Positions 22,801 through 31,163 of a stretch of DNA of 31,222 bases are shown here, piece by piece (the first letter of the stretch is position 1; every line of letters starts with the position of its first letter). The position numbers were made by a program, and so were the translations under genes. The notes beneath the pieces are model-generated. The model had not been told where the DNA came from. It did not search any database and was given only the letters and a program-made list of their open reading frames with translations. Origin of the DNA: UBA10908 sp964608965 (lineage in GTDB: Bacteria > Bacillota > Clostridia > Peptostreptococcales > Anaerovoracaceae); contig CAZSPZ010000020.1 in assembly GCA_964608965.1 (NCBI GenBank), positions 1 to 31,222 on the forward strand, written 5' to 3'.

Positions 22801-23829
22801 CTACGCGCCCAAAAGGCTCTGATCGAACGCGAACAGCGCCTCGTTGATCTGGAATATGTCCCAATTTCTGTGTTGAATAAAATAGGCTACAATCACGTCG
22901 AATTTGCTGCTTCTGGAAAGCGCAAAGCCTGCGCACGCCAGCAAATCGCATGTCTCATCGACATTTAATTCTAAAGCGACAGCTAATGCCAACGCAGTAT
23001 TTTTGCTTGGTTTGTAATCGGGATTGCTGCGGATTTTCGAAAACAACCTGCGGTCGATATTTGCCCGCTTATACACTTCGGTATCGGCTTTACCTTTGCT
23101 ATCAATCAGATGCAAAAGCCTCTGGGAAAACGTCTGATCCAGATGAAACAGCGCATCATCTAAGCTGCGCTGCTCTTTCGGAATGTTCAAAATTGAATCA
23201 GCGCTTTCATAAGCAAAGTTATTTTCATTTATACTGTCAAAAGTACTTAGCTGAGCTTGGACTTCAGCTCTGCGGGAGTGCCTTACGATAAGATTCTCGT
23301 CAACATAATGATCATCAATATACGAAGTAATGGACTTGAACAGCTTATCGCTTAGGGTATAGGCCGCCTTGTCGTACACGACTAGATAAACCATCATGTC
23401 GTGCTGCATAAGAAATGCGCCGATTGCAGAAATCGCGGTCTGCAAGGCTTTGTCCTTCGGATAACCAAAGATGCCCGAGGAGATCAGCGGAAACGCGACA
23501 GATTTCAGATGCATTTCAAGGGCAAGGCTTAGGGAATTCGTATAACAAGCCGTGAGCAACTCTTCTTCCCGGTGGCCACCGCCCCGCCATACAGGCCCCA
23601 CCGTGTGGATAACATGCTTCGCAGGAAGTCCATAACCTTTCGTGATGACGGCAGAACCTACCTCGCAATGTCCAATGCGAGAACACTCAGCTGCTAATGC
23701 TTCTGCCCCCGCCGCAGCAAAAATAGCGCCGCACACGCCTCCGCCTTGCGCTAAAGCGCTGTTGGCAGCGTTTACGATGGCATCCACCTTCATTTTTGTA
23801 ATGTCGTTTCTGACGATCTCTAGTGGCAT
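22801..23829 (-). CDS. Macro-domain protein with C-terminal helical (HTH-like) domain
   Basis: The start at 23829 has AAAGGAG upstream and gives 342 residues. Residues 1-150 form a macro domain of the ADP-ribosylhydrolase/O-acetyl-ADP-ribose deacetylase type: DAIVNAANSALAQGGGVCGA (18-35), VGPVW and the loop PLISSGIFGYPK (114-125). It would bind or remove ADP-ribose. A variable linker (to about 225) is followed by an all-helical domain of about 110 residues with SQRLLHLIDSKG, NIDRRLFSKIR and ALALAVALELN, resembling an XRE-type HTH seen fused or alone in gut Firmicutes. It begins 26 bases after the 617-residue gene, so it is probably the same transcript. Confidence 0.85.
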   Translation of the reverse strand: MPLEIVRNDITKMKVDAIVNAANSALAQGGGVCGAIFAAAGAEALAAECSRIGHCEVGSAVITKGYGLPAKHVIHTVGPVWRGGGHREEELLTACYTNSLSLALEMHLKSVAFPLISSGIFGYPKDKALQTAISAIGAFLMQHDMMVYLVVYDKAAYTLSDKLFKSITSYIDDHYVDENLIVRHSRRAEVQAQLSTFDSINENNFAYESADSILNIPKEQRSLDDALFHLDQTFSQRLLHLIDSKGKADTEVYKRANIDRRLFSKIRSNPDYKPSKNTALALAVALELNVDETCDLLACAGFALSRSSKFDVIVAYFIQHRNWDIFQINEALFAFDQSLLGA

Positions 23830-23855
23830 GACGCTTGCTCCTTTCAGGGTTAGGT

Positions 23856-25709
23856 TCATTTATAACTAACGGTCGGAAGGTGCTTTGGCAGCGAGCCAAC
23901 AACAATCAATTGCTTTTCTTTATCGTACAGAAAGTAGATTCGAATAAGGTTGTCTGCCTTATTTCCGACGGAAAGATGAAGGTCCAAAAGACTTTCTATT
24001 AGCTTACCCGTAAATCCAGTATAATATTTTATTTTATAATCTACAGGGTATGCATCGATGGAAACACCGGTAAGCGGAGTCACATCAAAAGGCCTGTTGT
24101 ACTTTTGCGCGCAGCGCCTTTTCAATTCAGTTTCGTCAATTAAACCTCTTATCTCATCTCTGTAATCGGTAGCCAAAAACTCCAAAGCATCGCAAAGGAT
24201 GGAAAGGTCGACTTCTCCTGGGCCAATAGATTCCATCAAATTGATCGCCTTGGCGTGGAATATCATTCTCCCATCATAGTTGTGCTTTACCCAAGTACAC
24301 ACCTCTTTTGGAGTTTTTGGTCTGCAAAGCAACGATTGCAAGCGCTGTATCTCTTCATCCTTAGCGGCAAGTTCCCTTTGGTATTGGGTTATTTGCTCCG
24401 CAACCTCAAGTTTTAACGTTTGCTTCCATTTTTCCATATTGCTGATGTTGTCTTCTAATTTTAGAATTTTCTTGTTAGCAATGTTCAGTTGCTGATGCAG
24501 TAACAGCAATTCGTCATTATGATGAGCAATAATGCCTTCTTCTTTTCTTGCGGCAGCCTGCAGCAGCTCCTCTCTGGATTGAGTGAGCTCTATAATCTTT
24601 TCGCTTTCTATTTCTTTGGCTTTAGGTATAAAGAGAACACTGCCAAAGGTTACCGGCTTATCTTTTGGATAATTTTGTCCAAAATCCTCGATAAGAGCAA
24701 TCGTCTCCTCTGTCACATTCTTTGCTTTTATTCTTTCTATATTGCCGCCAAAAGTCTCCGGTTCCCAAAGCAAAATATCTCCGGGGCTTATACTGTTCGT
24801 GACTTCTTTTTGAAAAGCTTCCATAGCGGAATAGGCAATGGTAAAAAATTGGACGTACCCAAGTTTATATCTTGCCAATGCATCGGCATCTAAAAGACAA
24901 TGGGTTTCGCAGCCTTTCGTTTTATAGTCCAATAGGAGAGGTTTTGCATTAAAGGGAGAGCTGTTGATCAGTTCGGAAATTGCAGGAAATGCAGGTTTTT
25001 CAAGAGTCAGAATGTTTGACGGTTCTTTTGGCGCCTCTTTTGAAAGAATGTCTTCTGTAAGAATGGCAGCGGACATCGTGCGTTCTGTGGATTTAAGCCA
25101 ATTACGAAGCTTTTTTATCTCAGATTGAGATTGCACTTTAACAGGGACATCTAACAGACGATATCCATGGATAAGGCCTATCTTGGGATTCCTGGCAAGC
25201 TTTTTGATAAAAGCCAGGCGGTACACCTCGCAAGGCGCTTCAGTTTTGCTCGGTTCGGAAACAATGGTGCAGAATCCGCATTCTATGCCCTTGTCTGTGA
25301 TGCGGTATCCGATATTGGTTTCGAACATCCGTCCCGGCACAGGCGGCCGGTCCTGGTCCGGATCGCCGGGTCTTGATCCCGAATCCGGCTCAATCAGATG
25401 CAAGGACCAGGCCTTTTCCTCCTGCAGAACAATAACTTCCAGCTTGTAACCGCGGTCGATTACAAAGGAGGAAAAATCCGACAGCTCCACATCCCTAAAA
25501 TCAGCCGGCTCCGGCCGGGCCAGCTCCGGCTGATTTCCAAACTCTCTAAACCGATCCCGCAACCACTGGAAAGTTTCCAGGATGCAAACCACCATGGTCT
25601 CTTCCGGCTTTAACTCGCCGTTTCCGGCTGTAGCATAAAGCTGATATGTAGGATACCTCCTCGTGTGGATTAAGGGGAGGGGGGCTGGGTTGTGGATGGT
25701 TTTGGGCAT
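23856..25709 (-). CDS. 617-residue unknown protein: conserved N-terminal domain, coiled coil, RelE-like tail
   Basis: I cannot assign a function. Residues 1-230 form a Firmicutes-type unknown domain with TFQWLRDRF, SFVIDRGYKLEVIVLQEEKAW, LHLIEPDSGSRPGD, GRMFETNIGYRI and ECGFCTIVSEP. A middle region precedes a long coiled coil (about 358-462). The last 150 residues end in NLIRIYFLYDKEKQLIVVGSLPKHLPT, which resembles the final beta strands of RelE/HigB-type toxins, though the similarity is short. The N-terminal third is visibly richer in G/C and Pro than the rest, suggesting a mosaic gene. AAAGGAA lies before ATG, and the primase-like gene ends 12 bases upstream. Confidence 0.75.
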   Translation of the reverse strand: MPKTIHNPAPLPLIHTRRYPTYQLYATAGNGELKPEETMVVCILETFQWLRDRFREFGNQPELARPEPADFRDVELSDFSSFVIDRGYKLEVIVLQEEKAWSLHLIEPDSGSRPGDPDQDRPPVPGRMFETNIGYRITDKGIECGFCTIVSEPSKTEAPCEVYRLAFIKKLARNPKIGLIHGYRLLDVPVKVQSQSEIKKLRNWLKSTERTMSAAILTEDILSKEAPKEPSNILTLEKPAFPAISELINSSPFNAKPLLLDYKTKGCETHCLLDADALARYKLGYVQFFTIAYSAMEAFQKEVTNSISPGDILLWEPETFGGNIERIKAKNVTEETIALIEDFGQNYPKDKPVTFGSVLFIPKAKEIESEKIIELTQSREELLQAAARKEEGIIAHHNDELLLLHQQLNIANKKILKLEDNISNMEKWKQTLKLEVAEQITQYQRELAAKDEEIQRLQSLLCRPKTPKEVCTWVKHNYDGRMIFHAKAINLMESIGPGEVDLSILCDALEFLATDYRDEIRGLIDETELKRRCAQKYNRPFDVTPLTGVSIDAYPVDYKIKYYTGFTGKLIESLLDLHLSVGNKADNLIRIYFLYDKEKQLIVVGSLPKHLPTVSYK

Positions 25710-25721
25710 AAGACATTTCCT

Positions 25722-26780
25722 TTACTTTGTGTATTTTAAAGCGATGGTCAAAGCGTCTCTGGCAAAAATATCTGGGGATAGCAATAAGGCCTCATTTGGA
25801 TCTTTATAATTCCCACACACATTATCAATACTGTAAGAAATCTTTATCTGCGCCAACTCAAATGCAATCTTATTAGCGGCTATACATCCAGCATCGTCAT
25901 TATCTAGGCTTAAAACAAAATGCGTATTGGGCTGATATTTTCTGCAAAGATCTATAAAGCGCCGATGTGAGGTGCCAATAAGCCCTATCGCGTGGTGACC
26001 AACTGTTTCCAATGAAAAGGCGTCATATACCCCCTCTGTTACGAAAACACATTTTTTTAGGGGAGTATTTTTTATGTAGCGTTCATTCAAAAGTTGAGCT
26101 GGACAAATCCCATAAGGATTCGCAATCTTTAAGTACTTTGGTGTATAGGCATCCTGTTGCAACCTATCAGACAATTCTGCTATAAAATAACTGCATGTTA
26201 AATCATGATTTATAAAAGGAATGATGTAATTATAAAGAATTTGCTTTTTACTTTTACTTTTATACAAAGGATACTCATCGAGCATATCATTATATTGTTG
26301 CACATAACCTAGTTGATAGTATTCTATAATCCTTTCACTGATTCCACGATCTAAAAAGTGTTTTATGCGGCCTGTTGATTGAGCTTTTTGATGTGCTTTT
26401 ATAATAATATCTTGAAAATTCAGATTAACAGTAGACGACAATATATCTTCGCTCTTTCTTTCTTCTGATGGGTACTTATTTGCGTCTTGATAATCCTTAC
26501 GATTGATTCTTGTTTTAGAAATCCCTCCATATTTCCATTTAGCAATATCAAAGGCCTCCGCTATTCCTACATCATATTCAATCATTAATAAATCAATCAA
26601 GCTGTAGTCTGCCCCACATGCAAAACAATGTACTTTATTATCCTTTTGATAATATTGCATAGAAGGGTTTTTATCTTCGTGGTTGGGGTTCAGGCAAGAA
26701 AATCGTCGATTAGTATTTATCCCTTTACTTTCTAGATATTCGGCTAGATATTCCTTGACCCGGTAGTCATCGCTATTCAT
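25722..26780 (-). CDS. CHC2 zinc-finger and Toprim primase-like protein
   Basis: The 352-residue protein resembles DnaG or phage and plasmid primases. An N-terminal CHC2-like zinc finger uses C29, H34, C52 and C55 (CLNPNHEDKNPSM and HCFACGADYSLIDLL). Near the C-terminus a Toprim domain carries VFVTEGVYDAFSLE (Glu249) and LSLDNDDAG (Asp293, Asp295), the metal residues for phosphoryl transfer. No helicase domain is fused. About 60 bases separate it from the upstream gene, and AAAGGAT supports the start. It could synthesise primers or RNA oligomers, or it may have been recruited as a nucleic-acid nuclease or sensor; the context does not decide. Confidence 0.88.
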   Translation of the reverse strand: MNSDDYRVKEYLAEYLESKGINTNRRFSCLNPNHEDKNPSMQYYQKDNKVHCFACGADYSLIDLLMIEYDVGIAEAFDIAKWKYGGISKTRINRKDYQDANKYPSEERKSEDILSSTVNLNFQDIIIKAHQKAQSTGRIKHFLDRGISERIIEYYQLGYVQQYNDMLDEYPLYKSKSKKQILYNYIIPFINHDLTCSYFIAELSDRLQQDAYTPKYLKIANPYGICPAQLLNERYIKNTPLKKCVFVTEGVYDAFSLETVGHHAIGLIGTSHRRFIDLCRKYQPNTHFVLSLDNDDAGCIAANKIAFELAQIKISYSIDNVCGNYKDPNEALLLSPDIFARDALTIALKYTK

Positions 26781-26840
26781 AGTATTGATCCTTTAAGTTG
26801 CATTCTATCCTTTGCACCAATATGATTTGACACAAGCTAA

Positions 26841-28112
26841 TCAAGACTTCATATCAATACTTATGGAATCAATATGCGTAATAATCCTTTTCAGTGCGTC
26901 TCTAAACGAAGTTTTAGTAATTTTTAATTCACCAGCATTTGTTCTAATCTCTTCAACTGGAGGAAATCCATCTTCATTCGTGAGCTTTTGGATTATGCTT
27001 GAATATTCATCGATAGATACCATTTTGTGGGCGTTAGGCCCTATTAGAATACCTCCGTATGGCGAGTTGTATCTCAAGCTGTCAAAATTAAACCTTTTAT
27101 TTTGATCGTAATCAACCATAAATTCAAGTTGATCCTTGTCCAAGCCTACTGCCTTAGCAATCCCTCTCATATGATCAACTGGAATCTGAGCTGCGCCAAA
27201 AACTAAAAATTTCGGTTTTCTTCCTGTAATCATATAATTATTATTGGACACCGCCATTTGCTCCGAAGGCAAAATAAAATCACCTGGCGCAACTGGCAAT
27301 TTCGCATCATTGGAATAAGCGGACTCTTTATTGATTAAAAATACAATTTGATCTTCCAAAGCGTTGAGTTTTTCTTCCAGTGTATTAATTCTATATGCTT
27401 GTGCTTTCACCAACGGAGATAAAGAATAAAAATTATCTGGTGCAATGAGTTTTTCATCTTCTTGGGAATGGTTGATGTTTTGGACTGAAATCAATAAATT
27501 GTTCCATTCTTCAGCCACTTCATCCATTACAGGATTGATTCTTTGAGCGAGATATCCTATGCTAATATTATTTTTAATTGATTTAGAATTTTTCAAAATA
27601 TATTGTGTAATATTATTCAAATAGTCTTTAATGATACTTATATATTGATGCCTCGTCCCTTCATTTTCAATGTTCACTTGTTCCAAATAAGTAAAGAAAT
27701 ATTGGGGCTCAGTAGCGGCATATACTATATCATTTTTATAATTTGTTGTTGCAGAATAAAGAAATACCCAATCTGGCAGATTGTCTAAAGCAAGGTCCCG
27801 CAACAGCATCAAGCTATTTTCTGCTTTTCGATAGGCCTTATATTTGAAATACATCCTTGCAAGAATTTTTGAGGCATCTAAAAATAATTCTTTATTACTG
27901 TATATGTTAAGTCCGCCGGCAACGGCATTTTCAAGATAGTCAATAATAATGCTGTCTGATTGACCTTCTTGATCATTTTCAAACAAATATTTTGTCGCCC
28001 AGTAATAGTCTTCCCATTTAAGCGCCTTGTTATGGAGTAATTCGTCTCTTACCTCGACAAAAGATTCTAGATTCTTTTTCTCTTTATCAAAATATTTTTG
28101 AAAATTATTCAT
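26841..28112 (-). CDS. Unknown protein with helical repeats and a Rossmann-like C-terminal domain
   Basis: The start at 28112 (AAGGAAG upstream) gives 423 residues; an earlier start would overlap the preceding gene. The first 200 residues are helical and TPR-like, with ASKILARMYFKYKAYRKAENSLMLL. A short coiled coil follows (INTLEEKLNALEDQIVFL). The last 120 residues start KPKFLVFGAAQIPVDHMRG and include MVDYDQNKRFNFDSLRY and GGILIGPNAHKMVSIDEY, a beta-alpha pattern like the DUF2325 nucleotide-fold family, at low confidence. It may be a sensor that couples ligand or partner binding to the helical scaffold. Codon use is A/T-rich, like that of the genes at 25.7-31.2 kb. Confidence 0.72.
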   Translation of the reverse strand: MNNFQKYFDKEKKNLESFVEVRDELLHNKALKWEDYYWATKYLFENDQEGQSDSIIIDYLENAVAGGLNIYSNKELFLDASKILARMYFKYKAYRKAENSLMLLRDLALDNLPDWVFLYSATTNYKNDIVYAATEPQYFFTYLEQVNIENEGTRHQYISIIKDYLNNITQYILKNSKSIKNNISIGYLAQRINPVMDEVAEEWNNLLISVQNINHSQEDEKLIAPDNFYSLSPLVKAQAYRINTLEEKLNALEDQIVFLINKESAYSNDAKLPVAPGDFILPSEQMAVSNNNYMITGRKPKFLVFGAAQIPVDHMRGIAKAVGLDKDQLEFMVDYDQNKRFNFDSLRYNSPYGGILIGPNAHKMVSIDEYSSIIQKLTNEDGFPPVEEIRTNAGELKITKTSFRDALKRIITHIDSISIDMKS

Positions 28113-28144
28113 ATCTGCTTCCTTGTTCACTACAACCAAATTTT

Positions 28145-29980
28145 CTATTTGGTCCGTAAAATATTCACCAATTCCCACCACTTCTCTTTTTGATTTTCAT
28201 ATTCAAAAGAAAATTTCTGAATATCCTTTATGATCTGATTGACATATTCTTGCTTTAAAAACTGTTTTTCCTCCGTTGCCTTTAGGTAACTGGTTAAGAT
28301 TAATTGGTTATCATCTTGATATAGCTTAAACCGACTCTTCGGCAAGGTATATGTGTATATGTAATATTTCTCTGGAATCGCTATCATTTCAGAAATCAAT
28401 TTTAAAAGCTCTTCCATGTTGTCATTATTTTCTTTAACATTTGGGGCAATATAATCATTGAGATAATTAAAGAAAACTTCAGCGTTAAGACTTTCTTCAA
28501 CAAGAATGGGATATCCTTTCTTGCTTTTTATTGTTGAATCATTTATCTCTCGATATTTAATAAATGCTCCTAGAGAACAAACATCAGAAATAAGACAATC
28601 ATTAGCTGTTAATATAAGAGATATTTCATCACTAATTCGATTAAGCAATGCATTACTTTTCATCTCTTTTCCAAGAAACGCAGTACCTTTTAAAGCGGCA
28701 TATAAAACCCAAGTCATTCTTTTTTCATAAGGATCAAATCTAAAATTATCCATATCGTCTATCCAACGACTACTATCATTACTAACTGAACCTTTTACAA
28801 ATAAAAGTAGCCCATTTAAAAATTTTGATTCGTTCTTTTTATCATTCAGAAAATCCGCTATTTTAGCTTTGCCATCAAAAATTTCAGACATATGAGCAAT
28901 TTTATTTCTATATTTTTCAACTATGTCCTTTCGAGATTTGGCTTCCAGCAGCGAATTAATAAATTCCACTTTAAATTCTTCGAACCATTTTATTTGATTA
29001 TATGATTCAAAATCCTTATTAATTAGAGATTGAATTGCTAAGTGATATCCTATTATTTCTTCCTTTGGCAACTCGCTTTTTCTTTGCTTGTGCTCATTTA
29101 GCCAAATGTGCATATCATTCTTTTCAGTCACAATATGCTGTATTATCTCAATTAAATAAGGGAAGGGTGTGGAATCATTGGTTGATGAAATATCTTCTCT
29201 GAATATATGTATTTTTCTACGTTTAAATTCATTAATAACATCGTTAACATTTTCATCGATTATTTCCAAAATAAATTTATCAAAATTTATTTTATAAAAA
29301 CCCGAAATAATTTCAAAAGTTGAAATTACAGAAAGCAGCATTGCCTTGATTCTATCTCTTATACGCACCACTGCCAAAGCGTTAAAAAGATTAAAGTCCT
29401 GAAGCAATAATCCCTGATTTATAACTGAATTTAATTTTGATAAATCAATTTCAAATTCCTCTCCGGGGAAAATATCAAAGCCATCTCTATAAAGTTCGTC
29501 CGGATAAGATACGTTTTGAAGCAAAGAATAAAATGCCCGCCTATCATTATTATTAGAAAAATGTATTCCACTTACATAATTGAAAGGAATGTGACCGATT
29601 ATAAACGCTGCGATATCGGTCTGGTAATTATATTCTTTAATGGTTGTCCATCTAACATTGAAATCTTTATCAATAATCAATAAAGGTATCTTTTGAACAT
29701 CTTCATTTTCAATGGTTAGTCTCAAAATTATTGGTCTAATAGTGTCGTCAGCTGATAAGTTTTGCATAATCAAATTCTCAGGCAACTTTTTATGTGTTAT
29801 GATCAAGCCTTTATCTATAAAATTTGAAAATGATATATCATAATTATCTGTTTCCATTCTTTCATTACAGACAATAGCATCTCTTGATAGATATACTTTT
29901 AAACTATTATTATTTGTATAAAATAACATTTCAATTTTATCTTCAGGCACATTCACTTGAATTTTTTCTTGCAGTTCCAT
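28145..29980 (-). CDS. 611-residue unknown protein with a HEPN-like motif
   Basis: No family is recognised. The protein is soluble, has a beta-rich N-terminal 180 residues and is mostly helical after that. At 357-363 it contains YRNKIAH inside a helical bundle, fitting the HEPN RNase signature R-x4-6-H with R358 and H363; the preceding Asn/Lys context is also HEPN-like. A second conserved-looking segment is KRMTWVLYAALKGTAFLGKE. It lies 22 bases after the helicase gene and 32 before the next, with GGAGGG seven bases before ATG, so the products probably work together. If the HEPN reading is right, it is the likely RNA-cleaving effector of the cassette. Confidence 0.7.
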   Translation of the reverse strand: MELQEKIQVNVPEDKIEMLFYTNNNSLKVYLSRDAIVCNERMETDNYDISFSNFIDKGLIITHKKLPENLIMQNLSADDTIRPIILRLTIENEDVQKIPLLIIDKDFNVRWTTIKEYNYQTDIAAFIIGHIPFNYVSGIHFSNNNDRRAFYSLLQNVSYPDELYRDGFDIFPGEEFEIDLSKLNSVINQGLLLQDFNLFNALAVVRIRDRIKAMLLSVISTFEIISGFYKINFDKFILEIIDENVNDVINEFKRRKIHIFREDISSTNDSTPFPYLIEIIQHIVTEKNDMHIWLNEHKQRKSELPKEEIIGYHLAIQSLINKDFESYNQIKWFEEFKVEFINSLLEAKSRKDIVEKYRNKIAHMSEIFDGKAKIADFLNDKKNESKFLNGLLLFVKGSVSNDSSRWIDDMDNFRFDPYEKRMTWVLYAALKGTAFLGKEMKSNALLNRISDEISLILTANDCLISDVCSLGAFIKYREINDSTIKSKKGYPILVEESLNAEVFFNYLNDYIAPNVKENNDNMEELLKLISEMIAIPEKYYIYTYTLPKSRFKLYQDDNQLILTSYLKATEEKQFLKQEYVNQIIKDIQKFSFEYENQKEKWWELVNILRTK

Positions 29981-30002
29981 GGTCTATCCCTCCGCCTTAT
30001 GT

Positions 30003-31163
30003 TTATTTATAATCTTTCCAGATAAGAAGCTCCTTATTTTTCTTGAGTAATAATGTCACAAAATTATCCGGATAATCATCCAAACTGATGTATGTTAAAT
30101 TTGTTTTTGCTCTTGAAGAAGCAACATAAATAGAATTGAGAGTTAAGAAATCGTTTGGTTTGTCAAGATTCGGATGATTTATTTCTGGCAAGAATAATGT
30201 ATCAAACTCTAATCCTTTTGCAGTAGAATATGACATAACCTTTACCCCATCGGATTCAAATTCAAAAGGATTATTTTGTTTGTTATATGTGTAGTGCTGT
30301 ACTGATGTACTCGTCTTATCCTGAATATCTTTAGCATATTTTCTTATAATAGTATGGACGCCAGTTCCTGCAGGAATAAGCACACCTATCATCTCAGAAG
30401 GATTATTGTCAGCGTAATTAGATATCAAATCAATACATTTATCATATGAATTGCATTGATAAAAAGTCGGTTTTGGTCCATTGTTTTTCGATACTGCAGG
30501 TATATCATCGCTATCTCCCGAATAAAACAAATTTGCAATTTCAGCAATTTCAATCGTGTTACGATAGTTCTTGCTAAGATGATACACCCTGCCGCCGGCA
30601 CCAAAAGCGTGTGTGAAATCCACTGTTGTAGTCTTATTATTGATAATTGCTTGATGTGGATCTCCAAAAACCGTAACTTTATTGCTGAACTTATTTAAAA
30701 CCTCGAGTAATTCTCTAGGAAAATCTTGAGCTTCATCGAGAATAAGATGTTCAATAATTTTTTCATCTGGCACTTTTTGGAATTCTTTAGAAACAATTTC
30801 CCAATCAGGCTTATAGCTATCCAACTCTGGGACTGAACTACCAATTTTTTTTCTGTAAAAATTATAAAACCAGCTATGCCATGTACGCGCGCTACTTTCT
30901 CCCAATCCAATTGTCTCCAAAGCAACTTTTAGATATTGGCTCAAAGTTTTATTGAAAACCAAAATTAGGATTTTATGATCTACTTCTTTACCTTCAGGTT
31001 TTTCTATTGCATCTTTCCATTTTGCAGCTCGATGCAAGGCCATAATTGTTTTTCCTGTTCCAGGCCCTCCAATTACAACATAATTATTATTCATTGGTAA
31101 ATTAATAATAGGTATTTGTTCATCTTTACTAAGTTCTTGCCATGTTGGTAATCTAAGTGACAT
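30003..31163 (-). CDS. Compact superfamily 1 (UvrD/Rep-like) helicase or ATPase
   Basis: The 386-residue protein has the SF1 motif set: Walker A GGPGTGKT (32-39), motif Ia in LILVFNKTLSQYL, Walker B LDEAQDFP (142-149, DEAQD), motif III GDPHQAI (167-173), motif IV LSKNYRN, motif V YSTAKGLEFDTLFLPEI and motif VI YVASSRAKTNLTY with arginine-finger candidate R351. It is about half the size of UvrD, so the 1B and 2B domains are minimal or absent. It heads the accessory operon, and its ATG is 59 bases from the window edge. The upstream sequence shows no clear ribosome binding site or promoter, so the transcript may begin further upstream. It resembles helicases of defence islands such as GajB in type, not in context. 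Confidence 0.88.
   Translation of the reverse strand: MSLRLPTWQELSKDEQIPIINLPMNNNYVVIGGPGTGKTIMALHRAAKWKDAIEKPEGKEVDHKILILVFNKTLSQYLKVALETIGLGESSARTWHSWFYNFYRKKIGSSVPELDSYKPDWEIVSKEFQKVPDEKIIEHLILDEAQDFPRELLEVLNKFSNKVTVFGDPHQAIINNKTTTVDFTHAFGAGGRVYHLSKNYRNTIEIAEIANLFYSGDSDDIPAVSKNNGPKPTFYQCNSYDKCIDLISNYADNNPSEMIGVLIPAGTGVHTIIRKYAKDIQDKTSTSVQHYTYNKQNNPFEFESDGVKVMSYSTAKGLEFDTLFLPEINHPNLDKPNDFLTLNSIYVASSRAKTNLTYISLDDYPDNFVTLLLKKNKELLIWKDYK

Noticed and set aside
22709..22951. 81-codon N-terminal extension of the vWA protein
   Set aside because: It overlaps the macro-domain gene, has a non-protein-like composition, and an excellent AAAGGAGGG site precedes the ATG at 22708.
28026..28049. A second R-x4-H (RDELLH) near the start of the Rossmann-tailed protein as a HEPN site
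   Set aside because: It lies only 22 residues from the N-terminus with no room for the preceding HEPN helices.
22801..31163. Assignment to the Gabija anti-phage system
   Set aside because: A helicase and a Toprim protein are both present, but the Toprim is in a CHC2 primase-like protein without an OLD ATPase domain, and three unrelated large genes are interspersed.
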